A model generated the notes under the pieces. It did no database searches. It had not been told where the DNA came from and saw only the letters and a program-made list of their open reading frames with translations. Source: Flavobacteriaceae bacterium NBU2977 (GTDB taxonomy: Bacteria > Bacteroidota > Bacteroidia > Flavobacteriales > Flavobacteriaceae). From it: a DNA stretch of 64,000 nucleotides. The position numbers were made by a program, and so were the translations under genes. The stretch is from the NCBI GenBank assembly GCA_019931105.1, contig JAIOUW010000005.1, forward strand, positions 1 through 64,000, given 5' to 3'. This document shows, piece by piece, positions 38,076 to 46,687 of this stretch (position 1 is the stretch's first letter; each line of letters begins with the position of its first letter).

Positions 38076-39431
38076 ATGTCAAAATTCGAATTGAAATTAC
38101 CGCGAATGGGTGAAAGTGTTGCCGAAGCAACATTGACCTCTTGGTTGAAAGACATAGGTGACACCATAGAAATGGACGAGGCAGTTTTTGAAATCGCCAC
38201 TGATAAAGTAGATTCAGAGGTGCCTAGTGAAGTAGAAGGTGTTCTGGTCGAAAAGCGTTTCGAAATTGATGATATCGTTAAGGTCGGTGAGACCGTTGCG
38301 ATAATATCCTTGAACGGTTCGGTCGAAGAAAAGCTTCCGGAAACGGAAAGTGAAGAGGCCGTTGTGATACCTGAAGAAACGGTCGAAGCTTTGGAAAAGA
38401 CGGTTGAAATCGCCAAAGAGACATCAGGTGCGCCGATTTTGCAGTCAAATAATGATAAGAACGGTTCCTCGGATAGGTTTTATTCGCCTTTGGTAAAGAA
38501 TATAGCCAAGCAAGAGGGTATTTCCGTTGCCGAACTCGATGCCATAACGGGAACCGGAAAAGAAGGTAGGGTGACCAAAAACGATATTCTTGCCTATATT
38601 GAAAATAAGGCATCTTCCACAACTACGCAAAATGTTGCCCTGACAAATGATCCAATTCAAAACATGACTGAATCGGTTCAAGAACTTAAGAAACCCGTTG
38701 CTCCGGTCTATAAGCCCAACGGTCAAGACGAAGTCATTGAAATGACCCGAATGGGCAAGTTGATCGCCAAGCACATGAGCGAGAGCGTGACCACTTCGGC
38801 GCATGTTCAGAGTTTTATCGAGGTCGATGTGACCAATTTGGTGAACTGGCGCAATAAAATGAAAGATGCTTTTGAAAGACGTGAGGGTGAAAAATTGACC
38901 TTTACCCCGATTTTTATGCAGGCGGTGGCCCGGGCATTGAAACAATACCCGATGATGAATATATCGGTCGATGGCGATAAGGTTATCAAGAAAAAGAACA
39001 TCAATCTCGGTATGGCGGCCGCATTGCCGGATGGTAACCTGATTGTTCCCGTAATCAAGAATGCTGACAGGTTGAATCTTGTCGGAATGGCAAAGGTGGT
39101 CAATGATCTGGCCCAAAGGGCGCGCAGCAATCAATTAAAACCCGATGAAGTTCAAGATGGTACCTATACCGTAACCAATGTCGGTACCTTTGGCAGTGTT
39201 TTCGGTACCCCCATAATAAATCAACCGCAAGTCGGTATTTTGGCTTTGGGAGCGATTCGCAAAGTACCTGCGGTAATCGAGACCTCGGAAGGCGATTTTA
39301 TAGGTATACGCAGTAAAATGTACCTGTCGCACAGCTATGACCATCGGGTGGTGAACGGGGCATTGGGCAGTATGTTCGCCAAAGCAGTGGCCGATTACCT
39401 TGAGGCTTGGGACGTAAACCTTGAGATCTAG
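38076..39431 (+). CDS. 2-oxo acid dehydrogenase E2 component (dihydrolipoamide acyltransferase)
   Basis: A 451-residue E2. The lipoyl domain is at 1-75 with the lipoylated Lys in ATDKVDSEVP; an acidic linker follows; the E1/E3-binding domain is near 132-170 (YSPLVKNIAKQEGISVAELD, GRVTKNDILAYI); the catalytic domain starts at MTRMGKLIAKHMSESV. The active-site motif reads SYDHRVVNGALG: the His is present but the usual HRVVDG Asp is Asn. E1 and E3 genes are not adjacent, and which 2-oxo acid is used (pyruvate or branched-chain) cannot be told; the lipoyl sequence leans towards branched-chain type. Confidence 0.92.
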   Translation: MSKFELKLPRMGESVAEATLTSWLKDIGDTIEMDEAVFEIATDKVDSEVPSEVEGVLVEKRFEIDDIVKVGETVAIISLNGSVEEKLPETESEEAVVIPEETVEALEKTVEIAKETSGAPILQSNNDKNGSSDRFYSPLVKNIAKQEGISVAELDAITGTGKEGRVTKNDILAYIENKASSTTTQNVALTNDPIQNMTESVQELKKPVAPVYKPNGQDEVIEMTRMGKLIAKHMSESVTTSAHVQSFIEVDVTNLVNWRNKMKDAFERREGEKLTFTPIFMQAVARALKQYPMMNISVDGDKVIKKKNINLGMAAALPDGNLIVPVIKNADRLNLVGMAKVVNDLAQRARSNQLKPDEVQDGTYTVTNVGTFGSVFGTPIINQPQVGILALGAIRKVPAVIETSEGDFIGIRSKMYLSHSYDHRVVNGALGSMFAKAVADYLEAWDVNLEI

Positions 39432-39541
39432 CATCCTGCTGTTCGCAGTTCCGGTTATGTCGTTCATCTTGTTATTTTTCATTGACATAGCTAATGGTTA
39501 TATATTTATGGTTTATCGAACGCCATAGATTATAGATTGAC

Positions 39542-40789
39542 ATGCATGATTTGTTTCGGGTTATACTTTTGACCCTGACCGCTTATTTTTTTATTCATAC
39601 CGTTGCAGTACGTTCACAAGAATCGGAAAAGGAATCCATGCAGTTCTTTATCGATTGTAATTGTGAGCGAAGTTGCCTTCGACAAGAAATAAATTTTGTA
39701 AATCACGTACGAGATCGGGCATTGGCCAACATTGAACTTTTTATTTATGACATCGCGAATGGCAGTGGTGGTAGAACCTATAAGCTGAATTTCAATGGCA
39801 AGGGCGATTACGAAGGTATTGTTCACCAGAACTCATTTGACAGTAATGCCAATATGTCTTCAGACGATGTGCGCAAGGGCCTTTTGAATGCTGTTAAAAA
39901 TGGCCTGCTCAAATATGTGATTGTTTCCGATTTGGCCGGCAAGGTGGATTATAAAATCTCGGATGCAGGACTTGCCGAGCGGCAAGACATTAATTTTGAT
40001 GATCCTTGGAACAATTGGATTTTTGAGGTATACGGTGAGGCTGAATTGGACAAGGAATCAAGTAGAAAGGAATTTGAATATGAGATTGGCTTTGAAAGTG
40101 ACCGCGTAACCGAAAAATGGCGGATCCGTACCGATTTACAGATGAACCAGGCCACGAGTGAATTCGTTCAGAATGAAGAGACATTTACAAGTGACCGGTT
40201 TCGTTACGCAGGTGATGGAAGTATAGTAAGAAGTTTATCCGACCATTGGTCGGCGGGTATTTTTGGAGGGGCTAGACACGATACCTTTACGAATCTTGAT
40301 TTCCGATACTATTTTGCCCCGGCCGTCGAATATAATATCTTTCCTTACAATGAAGTGCTAAGGCGTGAGATAGTTTTTGCCTATCGCGTCGGTTATTTTC
40401 ACAACAATTATATCGATACGACTATTTTCGGGAAGATGGAAGAGGGCAAGTTCAACCATTCTTTGGATGTTCAAGTACGTTATCGACAGCCGTGGGGCAA
40501 TATTTATAGCCGTTTGAGGGGTTCGACTTTTTTGGATGATTTCGATAAGAATCGCGTGCAGCTTTTCAGTAGGTTGTCGATACGCTTAATAAAAGGCCTA
40601 TCGGTTAGACTTTCAGGAAGTTTTGAAATCATACGCGACCAGATCAATCTTCCCGCGGGTGATGCCTCCATTGAAGATGTGCTCTTGCAGCAAAAGCAAA
40701 TCGCTACCGATTTTGAACTTGGCTTCAGTGTGGGTTTGAGCTATACTTTCGGATCGGCCTATAACAATATTATCAATACCAGATTGTAA
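39542..40789 (+). CDS. Outer-membrane beta-barrel protein with Cys-containing N-terminal domain
   Basis: A 415-residue exported protein with a signal peptide ending AVRSQES. The N-terminal ~100 residues form a distinct soluble domain, starting FFIDCNCERSCLRQEINFVN, then VRDRALANIELFIYDIANGS and GGRTYKLNFNGKGDY; three Cys are close together. The rest is alternating beta strands and aromatic residues ending NNIINTRL, resembling DUF481-type barrels. I have seen this layout in unnamed proteins of Bacteroidota and other phyla, but know no function. It is followed 10 bp later by a methyltransferase gene. Confidence 0.78.
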   Translation: MHDLFRVILLTLTAYFFIHTVAVRSQESEKESMQFFIDCNCERSCLRQEINFVNHVRDRALANIELFIYDIANGSGGRTYKLNFNGKGDYEGIVHQNSFDSNANMSSDDVRKGLLNAVKNGLLKYVIVSDLAGKVDYKISDAGLAERQDINFDDPWNNWIFEVYGEAELDKESSRKEFEYEIGFESDRVTEKWRIRTDLQMNQATSEFVQNEETFTSDRFRYAGDGSIVRSLSDHWSAGIFGGARHDTFTNLDFRYYFAPAVEYNIFPYNEVLRREIVFAYRVGYFHNNYIDTTIFGKMEEGKFNHSLDVQVRYRQPWGNIYSRLRGSTFLDDFDKNRVQLFSRLSIRLIKGLSVRLSGSFEIIRDQINLPAGDASIEDVLLQQKQIATDFELGFSVGLSYTFGSAYNNIINTRL

Positions 40790-40799
40790 CGAATTTCAT

Positions 40800-41522
40800 A
40801 TGATCGATGAATATGACGCTGTGACCGCATACCATTACCGGGCCTATAGACCGCCGTTGCACGGTAGAATATTGGCAGAATGTATTGAAAATAAGGGAAA
40901 ATATCCCAAAGGATTGGACATTGGTTCGGGTACGGGACATTCCTCCTTGGCCTTGACGCCATACTGCAATATGGTCGCAGGGGTCGAACCGAGCCTAGTG
41001 ATGCGTCAAAAGGCTTTAAAACATGCCCAAGTTGAATATTTCGACTACGACAAAAACCGTTTGCCGTTCGACGATGCGACGTTTGACCTGATTACGTTGG
41101 CGGGGTCTTTATACTATGGGAAATCACAGCGATTGTTGGACGAGATCGTTAGGGTCGGCACCAAAGATGGATCGGTAATCTTGTATGACTTTGAACTTTT
41201 ACTTGACGAAGCACTTCACGAACTTGATCTGAAGAACCTAGGGGAAAGTTCATATAATCATCAAGAGGATTTTTCAGGCCTTTCAGAGCAAAAATTGTCC
41301 CAAATACGGGCCGGTAGTAATGAAATGGAAGTAAATATGGGTGCTAATGACCTTGCACACATTCTATTGTCCATCAAGACATTTTACCTATATCTGGTCG
41401 ATCTGCACAGAAAAGAAAGGCTCCATGAAAAGATAGCAAGTCTTTTAAGGCCTATTGTTGGTCGGGAAGGGTTTACCACCAAAGCGCAAACCTATTATAA
41501 AGTCTACAGAATTGTTAAATGA
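40800..41522 (+). CDS. Class I SAM-dependent methyltransferase
   Basis: A 240-residue methyltransferase with motif I GLDIGSGTGHSSLAL, an acidic residue at VEPSLVM, and TFDLITLAGSLYYGK at motif IV. The C-terminal part is helical and not typical of a known group. The YRAYRPP start is seen in Methyltransf_11-type small-molecule enzymes. It starts 10 bp after the outer-membrane protein gene and is probably co-transcribed with it. Substrate unknown. Confidence 0.85.
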   Translation: MIDEYDAVTAYHYRAYRPPLHGRILAECIENKGKYPKGLDIGSGTGHSSLALTPYCNMVAGVEPSLVMRQKALKHAQVEYFDYDKNRLPFDDATFDLITLAGSLYYGKSQRLLDEIVRVGTKDGSVILYDFELLLDEALHELDLKNLGESSYNHQEDFSGLSEQKLSQIRAGSNEMEVNMGANDLAHILLSIKTFYLYLVDLHRKERLHEKIASLLRPIVGREGFTTKAQTYYKVYRIVK

Positions 41523-41576
41523 GTGCCATTGGGCAAATAAAATGTACCGTCGATTTCCTCTCTTTTTCCTAAAGTC

Positions 41577-41584
41577 TATCTTTG
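41577..41584 (+). promoter_or_regulatory. -7 promoter box for the exonuclease gene
   Basis: TATCTTTG fits TAnnTTTG, 18 bp before the ATG at 41603. It overlaps the alternative TTG start at 41582, which can therefore be dismissed. Confidence 0.6.
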
Positions 41585-41602
41585 TGTGCTAAAACCTACG
41601 AT

Positions 41603-42379
41603 ATGGAACTGAAACTTACCAGACCCATCTGCTTTTTTGATCTGGAGACGACCGGCACCAATGTGGCCAAAGACCGGATCGTCGAGATTTCGATTTTGAA
41701 GATCCATCCCAACGGAAACAAGGAAAGTAAAACATGGTTGGTGAATCCTGAAATTGAAATTCCCGAAGAGGCTTCCAATATTCATGGCATAACGAATGAA
41801 AAAGTAGTAAGCGAACCTACTTTCAAGCAGCTTTCGAAAGAGATATATGGTATTATCAAAGACAGTGATCTGGGCGGCTTTAATTCGGACCGTTTTGATA
41901 TTCCTTTATTGGCCGAAGAAATGTTGCGGGCCGAAATTGATTTCGATATGAAAAATACGGTCTCCATCGATGTGCAGACCATTTTTCATAAAATGGAGAA
42001 GCGAACTTTGGGCGCGGCCTACAAGTTCTATTGCAACAAAGAACTTGACGATGCGCATAGCGCCGAGGCTGATACCCAGGCGACATACGAGGTATTGCTT
42101 TCACAATTGGACCGATACCCCGATCTGGAGAACAATGTGAAGAAACTGGCCGAATTTTCAACGCATAGGCAATTTGCCGATTTTGCAGGTTTCATTGGGT
42201 TTGATGATGAGGATAATGAAATTTTTGCCTTTGGCAAGCATAAAGGTAAAAAAGTGCTCGAAGTGCTTGAAAAAGAACCCGGGTATTTCGGATGGATATT
42301 GAATGCCGATTTTCCATTGTACACAAAAAAAGTGTTGACCCAGATCAAGTTGAGCCAATTGAACAATAAGTTGAGCTGA
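41603..42379 (+). CDS. DEDDh 3'-5' exonuclease (DnaQ-like)
   Basis: A 258-residue exonuclease of the DNA polymerase III epsilon type. Exo I is FFDLETTGTN (Asp, Glu), exo II is DLGGFNSDRFDIPLL (Asp), and exo III epsilon is HSAEADTQAT (His, Asp). A C-terminal ~70-residue extension (IFAFGKHKGKKVLEVLEKEP, YFGWILNADFPLYTKK) is typical of Bacteroidota versions and resembles a quorum of RNase T/putative quartet-fold tails. It could proofread, or trim DNA/RNA ends in repair. Start chosen at the ATG after the -7 box. Confidence 0.92.
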   Translation: MELKLTRPICFFDLETTGTNVAKDRIVEISILKIHPNGNKESKTWLVNPEIEIPEEASNIHGITNEKVVSEPTFKQLSKEIYGIIKDSDLGGFNSDRFDIPLLAEEMLRAEIDFDMKNTVSIDVQTIFHKMEKRTLGAAYKFYCNKELDDAHSAEADTQATYEVLLSQLDRYPDLENNVKKLAEFSTHRQFADFAGFIGFDDEDNEIFAFGKHKGKKVLEVLEKEPGYFGWILNADFPLYTKKVLTQIKLSQLNNKLS

Positions 42380-42441
42380 TACTTCGTTGCTTTTTTTTAT
42401 AGTTCGGTAGGCGTTGTCATGAAATATAGATTGTCAAGTAG

Positions 42442-43053
42442 ATGAAACTTATTTGTATCGGAAGAAATTATGTAGAGCACATCAAAGAGTTGTCGAACGA
42501 GCGACCGAACGAGCCGGTGTTGTTCATCAAGCCCGATTCGGCGATACTTCCCAAGGAACAAGATTTTTATATTCCTGATTTCACCAATGAAGTGCACCAT
42601 GAGGTCGAGGTACTTGTAAAGATTAAAAAAGTCGGCAAACACATCGACGAACGTTTTGCCCATACCTATTATGATGAAATTGGACTTGGGCTCGATTTGA
42701 CGGCCCGGGACCTACAATCACAGCTGAAGGAAAAAGGTCTACCGTGGGAAAAAGCCAAAGGATTCGATGGCTCTGCCGTTATCGGTAGATGGATGCCGAA
42801 ATCCGATTTCGGCGATTTGAACGATTTGAATTTTTCCCTATTTAAAAACGGTGAGGAAGTCCAAAAAGGAAATACAGGTCTCATGCTCTGGAAGATAGAC
42901 GAATTGATAGCCTACGTTTCGCAATATTTTACCTTGAAAAAAGGCGATATTATTTTTACCGGAACGCCTTCAGGTGTTGGCAGAATAGGCACAAATGATT
43001 ATCTTTCGGGTATCTTGGAAGGGCATGAACTCTTTACTTTAAAAGTTAAATAA
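42442..43053 (+). CDS. Fumarylacetoacetate hydrolase family protein (FAHD1-like)
   Basis: A 203-residue FAH-fold enzyme. Metal ligands Glu, Glu and Asp lie in VHHEVEVLVKI and GLGLDLTARDLQ; the active-site loop has EKAKGFDGSAVIG and FTGTPSGVG. The short single-domain form matches acylpyruvases/oxaloacetate decarboxylases (FAHD1 type). Its stop overlaps the next start in TAATG, so it is translationally coupled to the Hpt gene. Exact substrate unknown. Confidence 0.9.
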   Translation: MKLICIGRNYVEHIKELSNERPNEPVLFIKPDSAILPKEQDFYIPDFTNEVHHEVEVLVKIKKVGKHIDERFAHTYYDEIGLGLDLTARDLQSQLKEKGLPWEKAKGFDGSAVIGRWMPKSDFGDLNDLNFSLFKNGEEVQKGNTGLMLWKIDELIAYVSQYFTLKKGDIIFTGTPSGVGRIGTNDYLSGILEGHELFTLKVK

Positions 43054-43391
43054 TGATCTATAATCTTGATAAGATAAATGAGATGGCCGAGGGTGACGAA
43101 GACTTCATCAATTCGGTCATTTCGGTGTTTTTAGAGGAAGTGCCACAAGATCTTCAGGACTTGGAGGCCGCACTTTCAGGAGGTGATCATGAAAAAGTCT
43201 ACCAATTGGCCCATAAGATCAAGCCGAACGTCGATTTGTTGGGTATGGAGCAGACACGTGCCGCCGCCCTCGAAATCGAGACCATGGGTAAGAACGCCGC
43301 CAATATTTCCGAAATCGAAAAGGTTTTCCCCGCATTAAAAAAAGATGTCGAACAGGTCATCTCTGAACTTAAAAAAGACTTTCAGCTATAA
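43053..43391 (+). CDS. Stand-alone Hpt (histidine phosphotransfer) domain protein
   Basis: A 112-residue all-helical protein with the Hpt signature: [14 protein letters not shown], where the His is the phosphorylation site, and [20 protein letters not shown] at the start. Such proteins relay phosphate between response-regulator receiver domains in a phosphorelay. No histidine kinase or receiver gene is close by; it sits between FAH and cinA, joined to both by TAATG overlaps, so its expression is tied to theirs. Its partners must be elsewhere in the genome. Confidence 0.9.
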   Translation: MIYNLDKINEMAEGDEDFINSVISVFLEEVPQDLQDLEAALSGGDHEKVYQLAHKIKPNVDLLGMEQTRAAALEIETMGKNAANISEIEKVFPALKKDVEQVISELKKDFQL

Positions 43392-44641
43392 TGCTTGCCG
43401 AAATCATCACCATTGGCGATGAGATTCTAATAGGGCAGGTCATCGATACCAACTCGACATTCATAGCCAAAGAGCTCAACAAAATCGGTATTTCGGTATA
43501 TCAGATTACCTCGGTACAAGACGATCGCGAGCACATTATTAACGCGTTGCACGAAGCACAACGAAGAGCTCAGATCGTTATTGTTACCGGCGGGCTCGGC
43601 CCTACAAAAGATGATATTACCAAGCATACTTTTTGCGAGTTCTTCGATGATACTCTAGTAGAAGACATGCAGGTATTGCAGCATGTAGAGGAACTTTTTC
43701 GAAAACATATTTCCAATACGCCCATTTCCGATATCAATAGAATGCAGGCCCTTGTGCCGGCAAAGGCGACCGTACTGCACAATGCCTATGGTACCGCACC
43801 GGGTATGTGGTTCGAGAAGAGCGGGATCGTTTTTGTTTCCCTTCCCGGTGTGCCTTTCGAAATGAAGAACCTGATATCGGTGGAGGTCGTTCCCAGATTG
43901 ATCGAGCGCTTTGAACGTCCGTATATAATTCACAAGACCCTTGTTACCTACGGACTTGGAGAAAGTGCCATTGCCAATAGAATCGAATCGTGGGAAGAAA
44001 GCCTACCGTCTTTTGTCAAGTTGGCCTACCTGCCCAATTTGGGCAAGGTACGGTTGCGACTTACCGCAAAAGGCACCGAAAAAAAGGTATTGGAAAAAAC
44101 GATCGAAATCGAATCCCAAAAATTGTCGGATTTGTTGGGCGATATTATCTATGGAATCGAAGATGATGAAACCTTGGAGGAAATAATCGCCAAACTTTTT
44201 ACCGCTAAAAAAATGACCTTGGCCACCGCGGAGAGTTTTACGGGAGGGGCGATTGCCGAAAAAATCGTGTCCGTGCCGGGTGCTTCGGTCTATTACAAAG
44301 GGAGCATTGTTAGCTATGCCACTGAAGCGAAAATCAACGTGTTGAACGTGCCCAAGACTGTAATAGACACCAACTCGGTGGTAAGCGAAGCAGTGGCCAT
44401 TTCAATGGCCGAAAATGTCAAAAAAATGTTCAATACCGATTTTGCCATTGCCACGACGGGCAATGCGGGGCCGACCAAAGGCGATTCCGATGCCGATGTC
44501 GGAACCGTGTTCATTGGTATTGCCACGCCGAACCGCGTTTTTGCCCAAAAATTCAACATGGGAAACCACCGAACGAAAATTGTTGAAAAAGCGGTAAACA
44601 AAGGCTTTGAATTGCTTCAAAAAGAAATTCTGAAATTCTAG
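43391..44641 (+). CDS. cinA: CinA-family protein (NMN amidohydrolase with COG1058 domain)
   Basis: A 416-residue two-domain protein. The N-terminal MoCF/COG1058 domain ([43 protein letters not shown]) resembles ADP-ribose pyrophosphatases. The C-terminal CinA domain ([53 protein letters not shown]) is the nicotinamide-nucleotide deamidase, with the catalytic Ser and Lys visible. It recycles NMN made by DNA ligase. Coupled to the Hpt gene by a TAATG overlap. Confidence 0.95.
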   Translation: MLAEIITIGDEILIGQVIDTNSTFIAKELNKIGISVYQITSVQDDREHIINALHEAQRRAQIVIVTGGLGPTKDDITKHTFCEFFDDTLVEDMQVLQHVEELFRKHISNTPISDINRMQALVPAKATVLHNAYGTAPGMWFEKSGIVFVSLPGVPFEMKNLISVEVVPRLIERFERPYIIHKTLVTYGLGESAIANRIESWEESLPSFVKLAYLPNLGKVRLRLTAKGTEKKVLEKTIEIESQKLSDLLGDIIYGIEDDETLEEIIAKLFTAKKMTLATAESFTGGAIAEKIVSVPGASVYYKGSIVSYATEAKINVLNVPKTVIDTNSVVSEAVAISMAENVKKMFNTDFAIATTGNAGPTKGDSDADVGTVFIGIATPNRVFAQKFNMGNHRTKIVEKAVNKGFELLQKEILKF

Positions 44642-44648
44642 AAAAGAA

Positions 44649-44681
44649 TTTTGTCCGTCCCGCAAAAATGATATAAATTTG
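44649..44681 (+). promoter_or_regulatory. Complete Bacteroidota promoter for rpmB operon (-33 TTTTG, -7 TAAATTTG)
   Basis: TTTTG at 44649-44653, a 20-bp spacer and TAAATTTG at 44674-44681 match both Bacteroides-type elements. It lies 23 bp before the rpmB start and is the best promoter seen in the window. Confidence 0.75.
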
Positions 44682-44704
44682 CACCCTGTTAAAAATTCAG
44701 CGCA

Positions 44705-44944
44705 ATGTCAAAAGTTTGTGAAATTACGGGAAAGAGGGCCATGTTCGGCAACAATGTGTCATTCTCTATCAACAAGACCAAAAGAAGGTTTGATGTGAAT
44801 CTTTCGAAAAAGAGGTTCTACATTCCTGAAGAAGACAGGTGGGTGACGTTGAAAGTTTCCGCCAGAGCGTTGAAGACGATCAATAAAAAAGGCATTTCAG
44901 CGGTTTTGAAAGAAGCCAAGGCACAAGGGTTGTTGAATAAATAA
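44705..44944 (+). CDS. rpmB: 50S ribosomal protein L28
   Basis: A 79-residue ribosomal protein beginning MSKVCEITGKRAMFGNNVSF and containing RRFDVNLSKKRFYIPEEDRW, a clear L28. It heads the rpmB-rpmG-DUF4295 transcript, driven by the strong promoter at 44649-44681. Normal size for Bacteroidota. Confidence 0.97.
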   Translation: MSKVCEITGKRAMFGNNVSFSINKTKRRFDVNLSKKRFYIPEEDRWVTLKVSARALKTINKKGISAVLKEAKAQGLLNK

Positions 44945-44966
44945 GCTCGAAAAAATTTAGATAGCG

Positions 44967-45149
44967 ATGGCAAAGAAAGGCAATAGAATTCAGGTAATCT
45001 TAGAGTGTACCGAGCATAAGGATTCAGGTATGCCCGGAACTTCGAGGTACATTACCACGAAGAACAAGAAGAATACCCCAGAACGGATGGAAATTAAAAA
45101 ATTCAATCCGATCTTGAAGAGAATGACAGTCCATAAAGAGATAAAATAA
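44967..45149 (+). CDS. rpmG: 50S ribosomal protein L33
   Basis: A 60-residue ribosomal protein: [38 protein letters not shown] and [14 protein letters not shown]. It has only one of the zinc-ribbon Cys residues, so it is a Cys-poor, zinc-independent type. It lies 22 bp after rpmB. Confidence 0.97.
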   Translation: MAKKGNRIQVILECTEHKDSGMPGTSRYITTKNKKNTPERMEIKKFNPILKRMTVHKEIK

Positions 45150-45193
45150 TAGAATTCACGCCTTCACGGGAGTGACGATAAAGCATATTAATC

Positions 45194-45346
45194 ATGGCAA
45201 AGAAGACGGTAGCAAGTTTACAAACAAGTTCAAAGCGATTGACAAAGGCCATTAAAATGGTAAAATCGCCCAAATCGGGTGCCTACGTTTTTGTGGAATC
45301 CGTTATGGCCCCAGAAGCCGTGAACGATTGGTTGCAGAAAAAATAA
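45194..45346 (+). CDS. DUF4295 family small basic protein
   Basis: A 50-residue basic protein translated directly from the bases: MAKKTVASLQTSSKRLTKAI, KMVKSPKSGAYVFVESVMAP, then EAVNDWLQKK. DUF4295 proteins are found in Bacteroidota between rpmG and ftsY, exactly as here, and are probably ribosome-associated, though no function is established. It starts 44 bp after rpmG. Confidence 0.93.
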   Translation: MAKKTVASLQTSSKRLTKAIKMVKSPKSGAYVFVESVMAPEAVNDWLQKK

Positions 45347-45373
45347 AACGCACATTCAGTACAATATTTGATG

Positions 45374-45401
45374 GCCCCTTTCGAAAGAATGGGGCTTTTT
45401 T
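45374..45401 (+). terminator. Terminator of the rpmB-rpmG-DUF4295 transcript
   Basis: GCCCC (45374-45378) pairs with GGGGC (45391-45395) around an inner TTTC/GAAA, followed by T6. It separates the ribosomal genes from ftsY. Confidence 0.75.
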
Positions 45402-45407
45402 CTTTCT

Positions 45408-45482
45408 GTCATTCCGACACAGGAGGAATCTCATTGCCAAATCGGTCAACTATTGGCCACATTCCATTTCGCTTGGAATGAC
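45408..45482. repeat. Palindromic GTCATTCC...GGAATGAC intergenic element
   Basis: Perfect 8-bp terminal inverted repeats (GTCATTCC at 45408-45415, GGAATGAC at 45475-45482) enclose an inner GCCAA/TTGGC stem. A related element lies at 54838-54917. It has no coding potential and looks like a REP/MITE-class dispersed repeat. Confidence 0.7.
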
Positions 45483-45500
45483 AAATTCTACCCCATTCCT

Positions 45501-45508
45501 TATCTTTG
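45501..45508 (+). promoter_or_regulatory. -7 promoter box for ftsY
   Basis: TATCTTTG fits TAnnTTTG, 20 bp before the ftsY start and just outside the palindromic element. Confidence 0.55.
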
Positions 45509-45528
45509 AACACCTAACTTAGTAGCAA

Positions 45529-46485
45529 ATGAGTCTATTCAAAAACATATTTAGTTCTAAAAAGAAAGAAACCCTTGACAAAGGCCTTGAAAAGTCCAAG
45601 ACATCTTTCTTTTCCAAATTGAGCAAGGCCGTTGCCGGAAAATCGAAGGTCGATGACGATGTACTCGATAATTTGGAGGAAGTCTTGGTCACTTCGGATG
45701 TAGGTGTCGATACGACGCTCAAGATAATAGACCGGATCGAGGCACGGGTCGCCCAAGACAAATATATGGGTACCGATGAGCTCAATGTTATTTTGCGGGA
45801 AGAGATTGCAGGACTTCTCTCGGAAACCAATATCGGAGAGGAAACCGAGTTCAGCATACCCCACGACAAAAAGCCTTACGTGATCATGGTCGTCGGTGTC
45901 AACGGGGTAGGCAAGACCACGACCATAGGAAAATTGGCACACCAGTTCAAGAACCAGGGACTAAAAGTCGTATTGGGTGCGGCCGATACTTTTCGCGCCG
46001 CGGCCATCGATCAGTTGCAGGTTTGGGCCGATCGTGTCGACGTGCCATTGGTCAAACAAAAAATGGGCAGTGATCCGGCTTCGGTGGCCTTTGATACCTT
46101 AAGCTCGGCGGTTGCCCAAAATGCTGATGTCGTTATCATCGATACGGCGGGCCGATTGCACAACAAGGTCAATTTGATGAACGAATTGACCAAGGTAAAA
46201 AAGGTCATGCAAAAAGTGGTCGATGAGACGCCCCACGACGTATTATTGGTCTTGGATGGTTCAACGGGGCAAAACGCTTTTGAACAGGCGAAACAGTTTA
46301 CCAAGGCGACCGAAGTAACCTCCTTGGCGGTCACAAAACTCGATGGTACGGCCAAAGGCGGGGTCGTTATCGGTATTTCGGATCAATTTCAGATACCTGT
46401 AAAATATATCGGGGTAGGCGAGGGTATCGAAGATCTACAGGTCTTTAATAAATACGAGTTCGTCGATTCTTTTTTTAAGATGTAA
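45529..46485 (+). CDS. ftsY: Signal recognition particle receptor FtsY
   Basis: A 318-residue SRP GTPase that docks ribosome-SRP complexes at the membrane. The N domain is short (no long acidic A domain; begins MSLFKNIFSSKKKETLDKGL). G domain: GVNGVGKTTTIGKLAHQF (G1), DTFRAAAIDQL, DTAGRLHNK (G3) and TKLDGTAKGG (G4), ending FNKYEFVDSFFKM. It follows the ribosomal gene cluster in the usual Bacteroidota order, with its own promoter box. Confidence 0.97.
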   Translation: MSLFKNIFSSKKKETLDKGLEKSKTSFFSKLSKAVAGKSKVDDDVLDNLEEVLVTSDVGVDTTLKIIDRIEARVAQDKYMGTDELNVILREEIAGLLSETNIGEETEFSIPHDKKPYVIMVVGVNGVGKTTTIGKLAHQFKNQGLKVVLGAADTFRAAAIDQLQVWADRVDVPLVKQKMGSDPASVAFDTLSSAVAQNADVVIIDTAGRLHNKVNLMNELTKVKKVMQKVVDETPHDVLLVLDGSTGQNAFEQAKQFTKATEVTSLAVTKLDGTAKGGVVIGISDQFQIPVKYIGVGEGIEDLQVFNKYEFVDSFFKM

Positions 46486-46649
46486 GAGGGGTTATAACAA
46501 CCGAAAACATCGGTATGGCTACCTTGAAAGGTGTGCTATGCGCCAAGCACTTGCGTAGATAAACGAGCTACGAACAAGGCGGAAAAACAATTGCGCAAAA
46601 AGTATACAACTATCGGCAATTTGAATACCTCTTCATTTTTGGGTTGCCA

Positions 46650-46657
46650 TAATTTTG
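46650..46657 (+). promoter_or_regulatory. -7 promoter box for the SDR gene
   Basis: TAATTTTG fits TAnnTTTG, 30 bp before the SDR start. The preceding 46486-46640 has no gene; it may hold a broken reading frame. Confidence 0.45.
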
Positions 46658-46687
46658 CTCCATTATTAAATATTGGAAAAATAGACA

